A DNA stretch of 11,249 bases from Collinsella sp. (lineage in GTDB: Bacteria > Actinomycetota > Coriobacteriia > Coriobacteriales > Coriobacteriaceae). The stretch spans positions 1-11,249 of the forward strand of contig JAUMNV010000038.1 in assembly GCA_031295725.1 (NCBI GenBank), read 5' to 3'. How positions within the stretch are numbered: position 1 is the first letter of the stretch; every line of letters starts with the position of its first letter. Positions 1-6,365 of the stretch are shown in pieces. Below the pieces are notes generated by a model. The model did not search any database and was not told the origin of the DNA. It saw only the letters and a program-made list of their open reading frames with translations. The position numbers and the translations under genes are program-made.

Positions 1-1371
1 CTGGGCAACTTCGCCACGCTTTTCGTGGGCATTGCGTTTGCCTCGCTGCTACTGCTCTTTGGCCTGGCGATTCTGCCCACGATGACGCACTACGCGGACA
101 ACCTCGAGACAAGCCTGGTCGCCGAGCACCAGTACACGCTCAAGGCCCCGCTGGAACTCGAGGGCACCGCCGAGGAGCGCGAGCAGTGGTCGGCACTCGA
201 GCGTTTGCAGTCGGTTGACGGCGCACTGCTTTCTGCCGCTCAGGATGCCGATGACGAGCTTGACGACGCGGCCGATGCGGTGCAGACAGCAGCCGATGCC
301 GCGACCAGCGCTCCGTCTGCCGAGAGCTTGGCCGCGGCGCAGGACGCGCTCGCCAAGGTCCAGGACAAGAAGGATGCGCTTTATGCGCGCCTCGATGACC
401 TTGCCGATGCTCTCGGCTGCGACCGCGATGAGGCTATCGACCTGATCGACAAGGCCTCTAAGATCGACACTGACAACGACGACATCCACCCGGTCAACAC
501 GACCGACAACGGCGCGGGCACAATCGCGCAGGCCGAGAAATACGCCGTCTACCAGCTGCAATACGACCGCGGCGATGGAAATGGCGAGGAGACGATTTCT
601 GTCTACGGCATCTCGCCTGATTCGCGCTATTGGAAAGACCTCAACGTCGGCGACGGACGCGTCGTCTTTGGCGGCGGTCTGCTCGATAAGTTTGGCTGGA
701 GCGAGGGCCAGAAGGTCACGCTCAGCGACAAGTACGAGGGCGAGAATTATTCCTTTGAGTACGTGGGCAAGGACTGCGTTTGGGGCTCTAAGTCGGATAT
801 GAATGTCTATATGAGCATCGACGACTTTAACGAGCTGTTCGGCAACGACGCCGCCTACTTTAACGGCTATGTGAGCAACGAGAAGCTCGACCTCGACGCG
901 CGCTACTTTGCCGGCGACACCACGCCCGACGACATGCGCGCCGTTGGTGACCAGTTCATCGGTATGATGAGCAAAATGATCGGCATGATGGTTGGGCTTG
1001 CGGTGTTCATCTTCTTGCTGTTTATGTACCTGCTGACCAAGGCTGTGATCGACCACAGCGGCCGTTCGATTAGCTACATGAAAGTCTTTGGCTATCGCGA
1101 TGGCGAGATTTCGCATCTGTACATCCGCTCGATCACGCTGTGCGTGGCGGCGTCACTCGTGCTGAGCCTGCCGGTCATTATTGGCTCGCTAACGGCCATC
1201 TTCCGCTCGATGCTGCTCGCCTACAACGGCAATATCGAGATTTATGTGCCCTGGTGGTCCATGGTCGCATGCGTCGGCATTGGCTTTGCGACTTACCTCG
1301 TCGTGGCGCTCCTGCACACGCGCTCCATCAAACGTGTGGGCCTGGCCGAGGCGCTCAAGGTGCAGGAGTAG
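1..1371 (+). CDS. ABC transporter permease, FtsX family (C-terminal part, 5' end outside window)
   Basis: The frame is open from base 1, so the gene begins upstream; a GTG at 25 is in frame but is only an internal valine. 456 residues are visible. The layout is one membrane helix (about residues 5-27), a large extracytoplasmic domain (about 28-318), then three membrane helices (about 320-347, 375-402, 417-440) and a short basic tail ending RSIKRVGLAEALKVQE. This is the FtsX/MacB permease layout; the cytoplasmic loop SISYMKVFGYRDGEIS after the second helix is the typical coupling loop that contacts the ATPase, and the closing A-E-A-L-K is common in the family. Residues about 55-150 of the extracellular domain are rich in Ala, Asp and Glu and look helical, perhaps coiled coil. 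Such permeases work with a separate ATP-binding protein, usually encoded just upstream. Substrate (lipoprotein, peptide or envelope signal) cannot be told from this sequence. Confidence 0.85.
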   Translation: MGNFATLFVGIAFASLLLLFGLAILPTMTHYADNLETSLVAEHQYTLKAPLELEGTAEEREQWSALERLQSVDGALLSAAQDADDELDDAADAVQTAADAATSAPSAESLAAAQDALAKVQDKKDALYARLDDLADALGCDRDEAIDLIDKASKIDTDNDDIHPVNTTDNGAGTIAQAEKYAVYQLQYDRGDGNGEETISVYGISPDSRYWKDLNVGDGRVVFGGGLLDKFGWSEGQKVTLSDKYEGENYSFEYVGKDCVWGSKSDMNVYMSIDDFNELFGNDAAYFNGYVSNEKLDLDARYFAGDTTPDDMRAVGDQFIGMMSKMIGMMVGLAVFIFLLFMYLLTKAVIDHSGRSISYMKVFGYRDGEISHLYIRSITLCVAASLVLSLPVIIGSLTAIFRSMLLAYNGNIEIYVPWWSMVACVGIGFATYLVVALLHTRSIKRVGLAEALKVQE

Positions 1372-1397
1372 TCGTTGGGGACAGTCTTAAACGACTA
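1369..1397 (+). repeat. Hairpin repeat, copy A
   Basis: A perfect 8-bp inverted repeat, TAGTCGTT (1369-1376) with AACGACTA (1390-1397), encloses the 13-base loop GGGGACAGTCTTA. The first three bases are the stop codon of the permease gene. The same layout returns inverted at 1506-1534, 1540-1566 and 9980-10008. There is no T-tract, so it is not a classical terminator. Confidence 0.8.
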
Positions 1398-1463
1398 GTC
1401 ATCGGGGACAGCCTTTGCTGACTTGCCGGCTCGCCGGCCGTGCTGGCAAGGACTGTCCCCAAC
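1398..1463. repeat. Composite inverted repeat of the GGGGACAG family (copy B)
   Basis: GGGGACAG (1404-1411) faces CTGTCCCC (1453-1460). Between them lies a 9-bp stem, CTTGCCGGC (1422-1430) with GCTGGCAAG (1442-1450), containing one G-T pair. The left arm (1398-1422) has the 25-base length of the other units but a degraded stem (GTCA/TGAC). It looks like two facing units joined by a longer palindrome, similar to REP-type composite repeats. Confidence 0.6.
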
Positions 1464-1467
1464 TGCC

Positions 1468-1494
1468 GGCAGGAAAGGAACGTCCCTAGCTGCC
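1468..1494 (-). repeat. Diverged hairpin repeat (copy E)
   Basis: Read on the minus strand, the ends GGCAG and CTGCC can pair and the loop reads AGGGACGTTCCTT, close to the 13-base loop of the better copies. The stem sequence differs completely from the others but can still form. Weaker than copies A, C and D. Confidence 0.45.
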
Positions 1495-1505
1495 AGGTGG
1501 CGAGG

Positions 1506-1534
1506 CACTCATTTAAGTCCGTCCCCAATGAGTG
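1506..1534 (-). repeat. Hairpin repeat, copy C
   Basis: A perfect 8-bp stem, CACTCATT (1506-1513) with AATGAGTG (1527-1534), encloses a 13-base loop that reads GGGGACGGACTTA on the minus strand. Both stem arms differ from copy A by paired changes, so base pairing is kept. Confidence 0.8.
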
Positions 1535-1539
1535 GTTTC

Positions 1540-1566
1540 AGTCATTTAAGTCTGTTCCCAATGACT
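1540..1566 (-). repeat. Hairpin repeat, copy D
   Basis: A perfect 7-bp stem, AGTCATT (1540-1546) with AATGACT (1560-1566), encloses a 13-base loop reading GGGAACAGACTTA on the minus strand. TAG follows the outer arm on the minus strand, as in copy A. Confidence 0.8.
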
Positions 1567-1577
1567 AGGTGCCGTAC

Positions 1578-1608
1578 TTGACTTTAACTCTGCTTTAACT
1601 GGTACCAT
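1578..1608 (+). promoter_or_regulatory. Likely promoter of the DUF362 gene
   Basis: TTGACT (1578-1583) matches the -35 box at five of six positions. TACCAT (1603-1608) is a weak -10, but TGG precedes it, giving an extended -10. The spacer is long at 19 bases. A start site near 1615 would give a leader of about 37 bases. Confidence 0.45.
1582..1600 (+). promoter_or_regulatory. Direct repeat, possible OmpR/PhoP-type operator
   Basis: CTTTAACT occurs at 1582-1589 and again at 1593-1600, a period of 11 bases or one helical turn, inside the promoter spacer. TTAAC-like half-sites at an 11-base period are typical for OmpR/PhoB-family response regulators such as Bacillus PhoP. No regulator gene is in view. 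Confidence 0.35.
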
Positions 1609-1651
1609 CCTCTTATGTCTGTAACGCCATATAGACCGAGGGGATAGATCT

Positions 1652-2857
1652 ATGACCGCAACTGCACCCGCAGCACCCGCTAAGGTGTACTTCACCAACC
1701 TGCGCACGCATGCTCGCGAGAGCCAGCTCGACAAGCTCAAGCGCCTCATCCGTCACGCCGGAATTGAGCAGATCGACTTTGAGAACAAGTTCGTTGCTAT
1801 CAAGATTCACTTTGGCGAGCTGGGCAACCTGAGCTTTTTGCGCCCCAACTACGCCCGCGCCGTCGCGGACGTCGTGAAGGAGCTGGGCGGCAAGCCCTTC
1901 CTCACCGACTGCAACACGCTCTACGTCGGTAGCCGCAAAAACGCGCTCGAGCACATCGACACCGCCTACCAGAACGGCTTCACCCCGTATGCCACGGGCT
2001 GTCAGATTATCATCGCCGACGGCCTCAAGGGCACCGATGAGGCACTCGTTCCGGTCGAGGGCGGCGAGTATGTGCACGAGGCCAAGATCGGTCAGGCGCT
2101 CATGGACGCCGATATCGTGATTAGCCTCACCCACTTTAAGGGTCATGAGCAGGCCGGTTTTGGCGGCGCCATGAAGAACCTGGGCATGGGAGGCGGCAGC
2201 CGTGCCGGCAAGATGGAGCAGCATGCCGCCGGCAAGCCGAACGTCGCGACCGAGCACTGCGTTGGCTGCCATGCCTGCGAAAAGATCTGCGCGCACAACG
2301 CTATCTCGTTCGATGGCACCCGCGAGCGCGAGCTTGCCGGCGGCGCTACTCGCACGGTGCACGTGGCCGCTATCGACCACGATCGCTGCGTGGGCTGCGG
2401 CCGCTGCATCGGCGTGTGCAACCAGGACGCCATCAAGCCCGGCTATGAAGCCGCGGCCGACGTGCTCAACCGTAAGATCGCCGAGTACACCAAGGCCGTT
2501 GTCCAGGATCGTCCCAGCTTCCACATTTCGCTGGCTATGGATATCAGCCCCAACTGCGACTGCCATCCCGAAAACGATACGCCTATCGTCAACGATATCG
2601 GCATGTTCGCGAGCTTCGACCCGGTCGCCATCGACCAGGCCTGCGCCGACGCCGTCATGGCGTCTGAGCCGCTGCCCAACACCGAGCTCACCGATAGCGC
2701 GGCCAAGATGGAGCACAACCACGAGCATCTGGAGGGCGAGCAGGCCAAGGATCCCTTCTGCATCACGCATCCCGACACCGACTGGCGCGTGTGCATCGCG
2801 CACGCCGAGAAGATCGGCCTGGGTACGAGCAAGTACGAGCTCATCGAGGTCAAGTAG
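1652..2857 (+). CDS. DUF362 domain protein with two 4Fe-4S ferredoxin clusters
   Basis: 401 residues, probably cytoplasmic, with no signal peptide or membrane segment. Residues about 10-190 and 285-335 form a DUF362 domain: KIHFGELGN near 51, ISLTHFKGHEQAGFGGAMKNLGMGG at about 157-181, and the Cys-containing MDISPNCDCHPEND at 296-309. A ferredoxin insert carries two C-x2-C-x2-C-x3-C sets, Cys203/206/209/213 and Cys246/249/252/256, each expected to hold a 4Fe-4S cluster. Cys302 and Cys304 may bind more metal. The family is found in anaerobes and is presumed to do electron transfer; its exact reaction is not established. The ATG at 1652 is chosen for the purine-rich GAGGGG at 1638-1643, eight bases upstream. 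The gene has its own promoter and terminator and appears monocistronic. Confidence 0.9.
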   Translation: MTATAPAAPAKVYFTNLRTHARESQLDKLKRLIRHAGIEQIDFENKFVAIKIHFGELGNLSFLRPNYARAVADVVKELGGKPFLTDCNTLYVGSRKNALEHIDTAYQNGFTPYATGCQIIIADGLKGTDEALVPVEGGEYVHEAKIGQALMDADIVISLTHFKGHEQAGFGGAMKNLGMGGGSRAGKMEQHAAGKPNVATEHCVGCHACEKICAHNAISFDGTRERELAGGATRTVHVAAIDHDRCVGCGRCIGVCNQDAIKPGYEAAADVLNRKIAEYTKAVVQDRPSFHISLAMDISPNCDCHPENDTPIVNDIGMFASFDPVAIDQACADAVMASEPLPNTELTDSAAKMEHNHEHLEGEQAKDPFCITHPDTDWRVCIAHAEKIGLGTSKYELIEVK

Positions 2858-2904
2858 CACCTAGCTATTGGACAAAATAAGCGCCTTTGTAGCGTAAGTT
2901 GAGC

Positions 2905-2943
2905 AAAAGCCGCCCACGAGCACAACGCTCGCGGGCGGCTTTT
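2905..2943. terminator. Strong bidirectional rho-independent terminator
   Basis: AAAAGCCGCCC (2905-2915) pairs with GGGCGGCTTTT (2933-2943). After one mismatch, CGAGC pairs with GCTCG around the loop ACAAC. Runs of A and T on opposite sides make it work in both directions, suiting the convergent genes ending at 2857 and 3022. Confidence 0.92.
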
Positions 2944-3021
2944 CAGAAGTGTGGTGAAAAATCGAATACCGCCGACCACAAACCGTTTTTTGGCAACAAA
3001 ACCCCAGACGTTGCTTTTTGC

Positions 3022-3987
3022 CTAAAAATACTCGTCGAGGAAGTTGTCGACCGTGTTCCAGTAGAGTTCGGGGTCGACCTGCGCGCTCTTGGCGTGGGTG
3101 GCGCCATGGATGGTGAGCTTTTGCTTGACCTTGCTGGCGCACGCGTCGTAGTTTTGGTCGAGCATATCGTACGGCACAAAAGTGTCTTGGTCGCCGTGGA
3201 TAAACAGCATGGGAACCGTCGCGTGTTTGAGTTGCTCCACGCTGCTCGCCTTATGAAAGTCGTAGCTCGCGCGCACGTTGCATACCAAGTTTGCTACATC
3301 GAGCAAGGGAAAGCTGGGCAAGCCGAACACGTTCTTGAGCTGCAGAGAAAACTCGTCCCAAACACTCGTATAACCGCAGTCCTCGATAATGCATTTCACG
3401 TTTGCGGGCAGAGATTCCCCCGCGACGTCCATGGCGGTTGCCGCACCCATCGACTCGCCGAAGACCAGGATGCGTGCCTCGGGGTCAGCCTGAACGATTT
3501 GCTCGATCCATGCGACGACATCGAGCCGCTCGGGCCAGCCCATGCCGATATAGTCGCCGCCGGAGCGCTCGTGGGCGCGGGCGGCGGGTGCGAGTACGTT
3601 CATGCCGCGGTCGTGGAATCGCTTGACGTATCGGGCCATACCGATGGGCTCGTTGGTATATCCATGCAGGCAGACGGCGTAGTCGTGTGCGCTCTCCGAC
3701 GCAGCAAAATACCAGGCGGCAAGCTCGGTCCCGTCGTCCGCGGTGAGGCTCCTGCTCTCGCGGTTCTCCTTAAACCACGCCCGTGCCTCGCCCTCCTCGG
3801 CGTCCATCTGCTCGCCCTTTTCGGCGTCCTTGCTATCCTGCATCATCTTCATGGTGTACGGCGCTTGGGGATTCAGCGCGAAGTCAAACAGAAAGTTGCC
3901 GGCAAATCCGAGCAGCGCAACGACAGCCACCAGTGCAACAATGCCGGCTATCTTGAGCTTTCGATGGGAACGTGCGTTTTGAGACAT
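3022..3987 (-). CDS. Membrane-anchored alpha/beta hydrolase (serine aminopeptidase / S33-like)
   Basis: 321 residues. A basic N-terminus and one hydrophobic helix (about residues 12-34) with no clear cleavage site suggest an anchored enzyme facing outward. The alpha/beta-hydrolase core runs from about 75 to the end. CLHGYTNEP (106-114) is the oxyanion-hole HG motif, FGESMGA (176-182) is the nucleophile elbow with Ser179, IHGDQDTFVP (263-272) holds the likely acid Asp268, and GATHAKS (295-301) holds catalytic His298. The triad is complete. Family members hydrolyse esters or peptides; the substrate is not readable here. The start at 3987 follows AGGAGA seven bases upstream. It is transcribed away from the hemolysin III-type gene and shares its control region. 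Confidence 0.88.
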   Translation of the reverse strand: MSQNARSHRKLKIAGIVALVAVVALLGFAGNFLFDFALNPQAPYTMKMMQDSKDAEKGEQMDAEEGEARAWFKENRESRSLTADDGTELAAWYFAASESAHDYAVCLHGYTNEPIGMARYVKRFHDRGMNVLAPAARAHERSGGDYIGMGWPERLDVVAWIEQIVQADPEARILVFGESMGAATAMDVAGESLPANVKCIIEDCGYTSVWDEFSLQLKNVFGLPSFPLLDVANLVCNVRASYDFHKASSVEQLKHATVPMLFIHGDQDTFVPYDMLDQNYDACASKVKQKLTIHGATHAKSAQVDPELYWNTVDNFLDEYF

Positions 3988-4004
3988 GCGGTATTCTCCT
4001 ATAA

Positions 4005-4018
4005 GATGTTAATACATC
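4005..4018. promoter_or_regulatory. Dyad in the hydrolase leader
   Basis: GATGT (4005-4009) pairs with ACATC (4014-4018) across TAAT. It lies between the predicted transcription start and the ribosome site of the hydrolase gene, so it could be an operator or a small hairpin. No regulator is known. Confidence 0.3.
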
Positions 4019-4036
4019 AACATTTAATGCAAGCGC

Positions 4037-4065
4037 ATTATGGACGTTCGCCGTTGATGCGTCAA
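4037..4065 (-). promoter_or_regulatory. Promoter of the hydrolase gene
   Basis: On the minus strand, TTGACG (4065-4060) and CATAAT (4042-4037) each match their consensus at five of six positions, with the ideal 17-base spacer. The predicted start is near 4030, giving a leader of about 40 bases. Confidence 0.7.
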
Positions 4066-4066
4066 C
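4053..4066. promoter_or_regulatory. Dyad overlapping the hydrolase -35 box
   Basis: GTTGA (4053-4057) and TCAAC (4062-4066) are perfect inverted half-sites around TGCG. The dyad covers the -35 box of the minus-strand promoter, where a bound repressor would block polymerase. This role is inferred. Confidence 0.4.
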
Positions 4067-4100
4067 AGGCAAAGAATGGGTAAACAAAGGGTCGCGTATG

Positions 4101-4115
4101 GTGCAAATTTCGCAC
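4101..4115. promoter_or_regulatory. Imperfect palindrome upstream of the hemolysin III-type promoter
   Basis: GTGCAAATTTCGCAC is a 15-base palindrome with one mismatched pair. It covers the expected -35 region of the plus-strand promoter and is a candidate operator. Confidence 0.3.
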
Positions 4116-4129
4116 GTACCCAGACGCTT

Positions 4130-4138
4130 TGATATAGT
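4130..4138 (+). promoter_or_regulatory. Extended -10 promoter of the hemolysin III-type gene
   Basis: TGATATAGT gives TGn followed by a five-of-six -10 box. TTCGCA at 4109-4114 is the best -35 (18-base spacer) and is weak, which fits an extended -10 promoter. The start would be near 4145. Confidence 0.6.
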
Positions 4139-4173
4139 GTTGAGAACTCTTTACGTTGGAGGATGTAACCGGC

Positions 4174-4857
4174 ATGTCCGATTCGAGCGACAGTTCTAAG
4201 CCGCGACCCAAGACCGCGGCCGTTCCACACTACACGGTGGGTGAGGAGATCATGAACTCCGTCACCCATGGTGTCGGCTGCCTGCTGGGTATCGCGGGCC
4301 TGGTGCTCCTGATCGTATTCGCCGCCCTGCGCGGCGGAGGCCCGGCCCACATGGCCGCGGCGATTGTCTATGGCGTCAGCATTATCCTCGAATACCTAGC
4401 CTCCACGCTCTACCACGCGATTCAGCCCGCGCGCGCCAAGCGCGTGTTTCGCATCATCGACCACAGCTGCATCTACCTGCTCATAGCCGGCAGCTATACG
4501 CCGTTTTGCCTCATCACGCTCGCAAACGACGGCGGCGCTGTGCTGTTCTTTGCCGTATGGGCCATCGCTATTATCGGCATCGCCCTCGAGTGCTTTTTGC
4601 GCGAGCGTCAGCCGCACTGGGTAAGCGGCTTGGTCTACCTGCTGATGGGCTGGCTTGTCGTCTTTAAGCTGCCCGAACTTGTGGCGCTGCTCAACCCCGT
4701 GGCACTTGCCCTGCTCGCCGTCGGCGGCGTGTGCTACACCGCGGGCGTGCCGTTCTATATCGCCAAAAACGTGCGCTATCTTCACAGCGTGTTTCACCTG
4801 TGGGTACTCGCCGGCAGCATCTTCCAGTTCATGGCGGTGATCCTCTTCGTAATCTAG
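4174..4857 (+). CDS. Hemolysin III family (PAQR/HlyIII, YqfA-like) membrane protein
   Basis: 227 residues from the ATG at 4174, which follows GGAGG at 4158-4162 after 11 bases. A longer reading from TTG at 4156 would put the Shine-Dalgarno inside the gene and is unlikely. Seven membrane helices are plausible between about residues 28 and 227. Family marks are EEIMNSVTHGVG (24-35), the S-x3-H motif STLYHA (77-82), DHSCIYLLIAGSYTPF (96-111) and HSVFHLWVLAGS (204-215). Ser77, His81, Asp96, His204 and His208 match the zinc-binding, hydrolase-like site of PAQR receptors. Despite the name, most bacterial members are not toxins; they are linked to membrane-lipid or stress homeostasis. It stands alone behind its own promoter, and the next gene has a separate one. 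Confidence 0.9.
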   Translation: MSDSSDSSKPRPKTAAVPHYTVGEEIMNSVTHGVGCLLGIAGLVLLIVFAALRGGGPAHMAAAIVYGVSIILEYLASTLYHAIQPARAKRVFRIIDHSCIYLLIAGSYTPFCLITLANDGGAVLFFAVWAIAIIGIALECFLRERQPHWVSGLVYLLMGWLVVFKLPELVALLNPVALALLAVGGVCYTAGVPFYIAKNVRYLHSVFHLWVLAGSIFQFMAVILFVI

Positions 4858-4902
4858 CGACCACGCCTGCGCACCCGCGTCCTTGTTTGGGCGCCGGTGC
4901 AA

Positions 4903-4930
4903 TTGCCGTATCCGCCGTCAACGTTTTAAT
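4903..4930 (+). promoter_or_regulatory. Possible promoter of the CNNM/CorC gene
   Basis: TTGCCG (4903-4908) and TTTAAT (4925-4930) match the -35 and -10 at four and five of six positions, with a 16-base spacer. No terminator is visible after the preceding gene at 4857, so read-through may also contribute. Confidence 0.4.
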
Positions 4931-4967
4931 CCGACGTCCCGAATCTTGGAGGTTCGAGAAACTCCCG

Positions 4968-6341
4968 ATGGACATAACCATCTCCCTTATCACCACCCTC
5001 GTTTTGACCCTCATCAACGGCTACTTCTCTATGTCTGAGATGGCGCTCACCACGGCCAAGCGCGCCGTGCTGGAGCACGAGGCCGAGGAAGGCGACAAGC
5101 GCGCCGAGCGTGCCATTAAGCTGGCTGCCGACTCCGACCAGCTGCTCGCCACCATCCAGGTCGCCATCACGCTCGTGGGCTTCGCCTCGTCCGCCGTCGC
5201 CTCGACGAGTCTGTCCGACCCGCTCGCCACGTGGCTCATGAGCTTTGGCATCGCGCCGCTCTCCGCCATCGCGCGCGGCCTGGCGCCGGTCATCATCACC
5301 GTAGCGGTCGCCTTCGTGTCCATCGTGATCGGCGAGCTCGTCCCCAAGCGCATCGGCCTGGCCAACGCCGAAGGCGTGTCCAAGCAGGTTGTGGGGCCGT
5401 TGTCGTTTTTCCAAAAGATCGCCCGTCCGCTCGTGTGGCTAACTGGTGCTTGCTCCGATGGCCTGGCCCGTATCCTGCGCATCAAGAGTGCCGACGACCG
5501 CCAGAACGTCTCGGAAGAAGAGATCAAGTACATGGTCTCGGAGCAGGACGACCTGCTCGACGAGGAAAAGCGCATGATCCACGAGATCTTCGACCTGGGC
5601 GACACCGTTGCCCGCGAGGTCATGGTGCCGCGCGTGGACACCACCATGTGCGAGGACGACGAGACGGTCGCCGACGTGCTGTCCACCATGCGCCAGACCG
5701 GCTTTAGCCGCATCCCCGTCTATCACGAGGATCCCGACAACGTCGCCGGCATCGCGCACATCAAGGACCTGATTCAGCCCGCGCTCGACGGCAAAGGCGA
5801 CCAGCCCATCGCCGGCTTTTTGCGCGACGCCACCTTTGTGCCCGACACCAAGGACATCCTGCCGCTGCTGTCCGAGATGCAGACCTCGCACGACCAGATC
5901 GTGGTGGTCGTGGACGAGTACGGCGGCACGGCCGGCATTATCACTATCGAGGACATCGTCGAGGAGATCGTCGGCGAGATCGAGGACGAGTTCGACCCCG
6001 ACAACAAGTATCTCACGCGCCTTTCGCGCCGCGAGTGGCTCGTTGATGGGCGTTTTTCGTGCGATGACGCGATTGAGCTTGGTTGGCCGCTTGAGGAAAG
6101 CGATGATTATGAGACCATCGCCGGCTGGATTTTGGAGCTTTGCGACTCGGTGCCCGACATCGGAGAGGTGTTTGAGGTTGCGGGGTACAAGTTTAAAGTG
6201 CAGTCGATGCGTGGCCAGCGCATCTCGCTCATTCGCGTGATCGCTCCGGCCGAAACCGATAAGAAGGATTCCGAGTCTTCGGTAGACGAGCCGACGACGT
6301 CGGGTGCGGGTTCCGCGAATCCGCACGACGGCGACGAGTAG
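4968..6341 (+). CDS. CNNM/CorC (HlyC) family transporter: DUF21, two CBS domains, CorC C-terminal domain
   Basis: 457 residues from the ATG at 4968; GGAGG at 4948-4952 is a distant 15 bases away, but no closer start exists and this one opens the first membrane helix. Residues 1 to about 180 are the CNNM/DUF21 transmembrane domain (helices near 3-22, 62-82, 103-125, with the conserved GELVPKRIGLANAE at 122-135). CBS1 spans about 215-270 (VMVPRVD at 218-224) and CBS2 about 283-338 (DEYGGTAGIITIEDIVEEIVGEI at 316-338). A CorC/HlyC domain spans about 350-425, and an acidic tail rich in Ser follows. The CBS pair normally binds adenine nucleotide and Mg. The family exports or gates Mg2+ (sometimes Co2+), and this member is full length. 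A 24-base gap to the next gene suggests co-transcription. Confidence 0.92.
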   Translation: MDITISLITTLVLTLINGYFSMSEMALTTAKRAVLEHEAEEGDKRAERAIKLAADSDQLLATIQVAITLVGFASSAVASTSLSDPLATWLMSFGIAPLSAIARGLAPVIITVAVAFVSIVIGELVPKRIGLANAEGVSKQVVGPLSFFQKIARPLVWLTGACSDGLARILRIKSADDRQNVSEEEIKYMVSEQDDLLDEEKRMIHEIFDLGDTVAREVMVPRVDTTMCEDDETVADVLSTMRQTGFSRIPVYHEDPDNVAGIAHIKDLIQPALDGKGDQPIAGFLRDATFVPDTKDILPLLSEMQTSHDQIVVVVDEYGGTAGIITIEDIVEEIVGEIEDEFDPDNKYLTRLSRREWLVDGRFSCDDAIELGWPLEESDDYETIAGWILELCDSVPDIGEVFEVAGYKFKVQSMRGQRISLIRVIAPAETDKKDSESSVDEPTTSGAGSANPHDGDE

Positions 6342-6365
6342 GACAAGGAAGAGTAGGGGAGAGTT

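Noticed and set aside
2993..3019. Second terminator-like hairpin GCAAC/GTTGC followed by five T on the plus strand
   Set aside because: The stem is only 5 bp with a 12-base loop, and the strong terminator at 2905-2943 already serves both genes.
2899..4083. Long plus-strand open frame of 394 codons
   Set aside because: It starts inside the terminator at 2905 and is antisense to the hydrolase, whose catalytic motifs are all intact.
4156..4173. Upstream TTG start for the hemolysin III-type gene
   Set aside because: The Shine-Dalgarno GGAGG would fall within the coding region; the ATG at 4174 fits better.
4731..4967. Upstream extension of the CNNM/CorC frame
   Set aside because: It overlaps the end of the hemolysin III-type gene, and the family's first membrane helix begins at the ATG at 4968.
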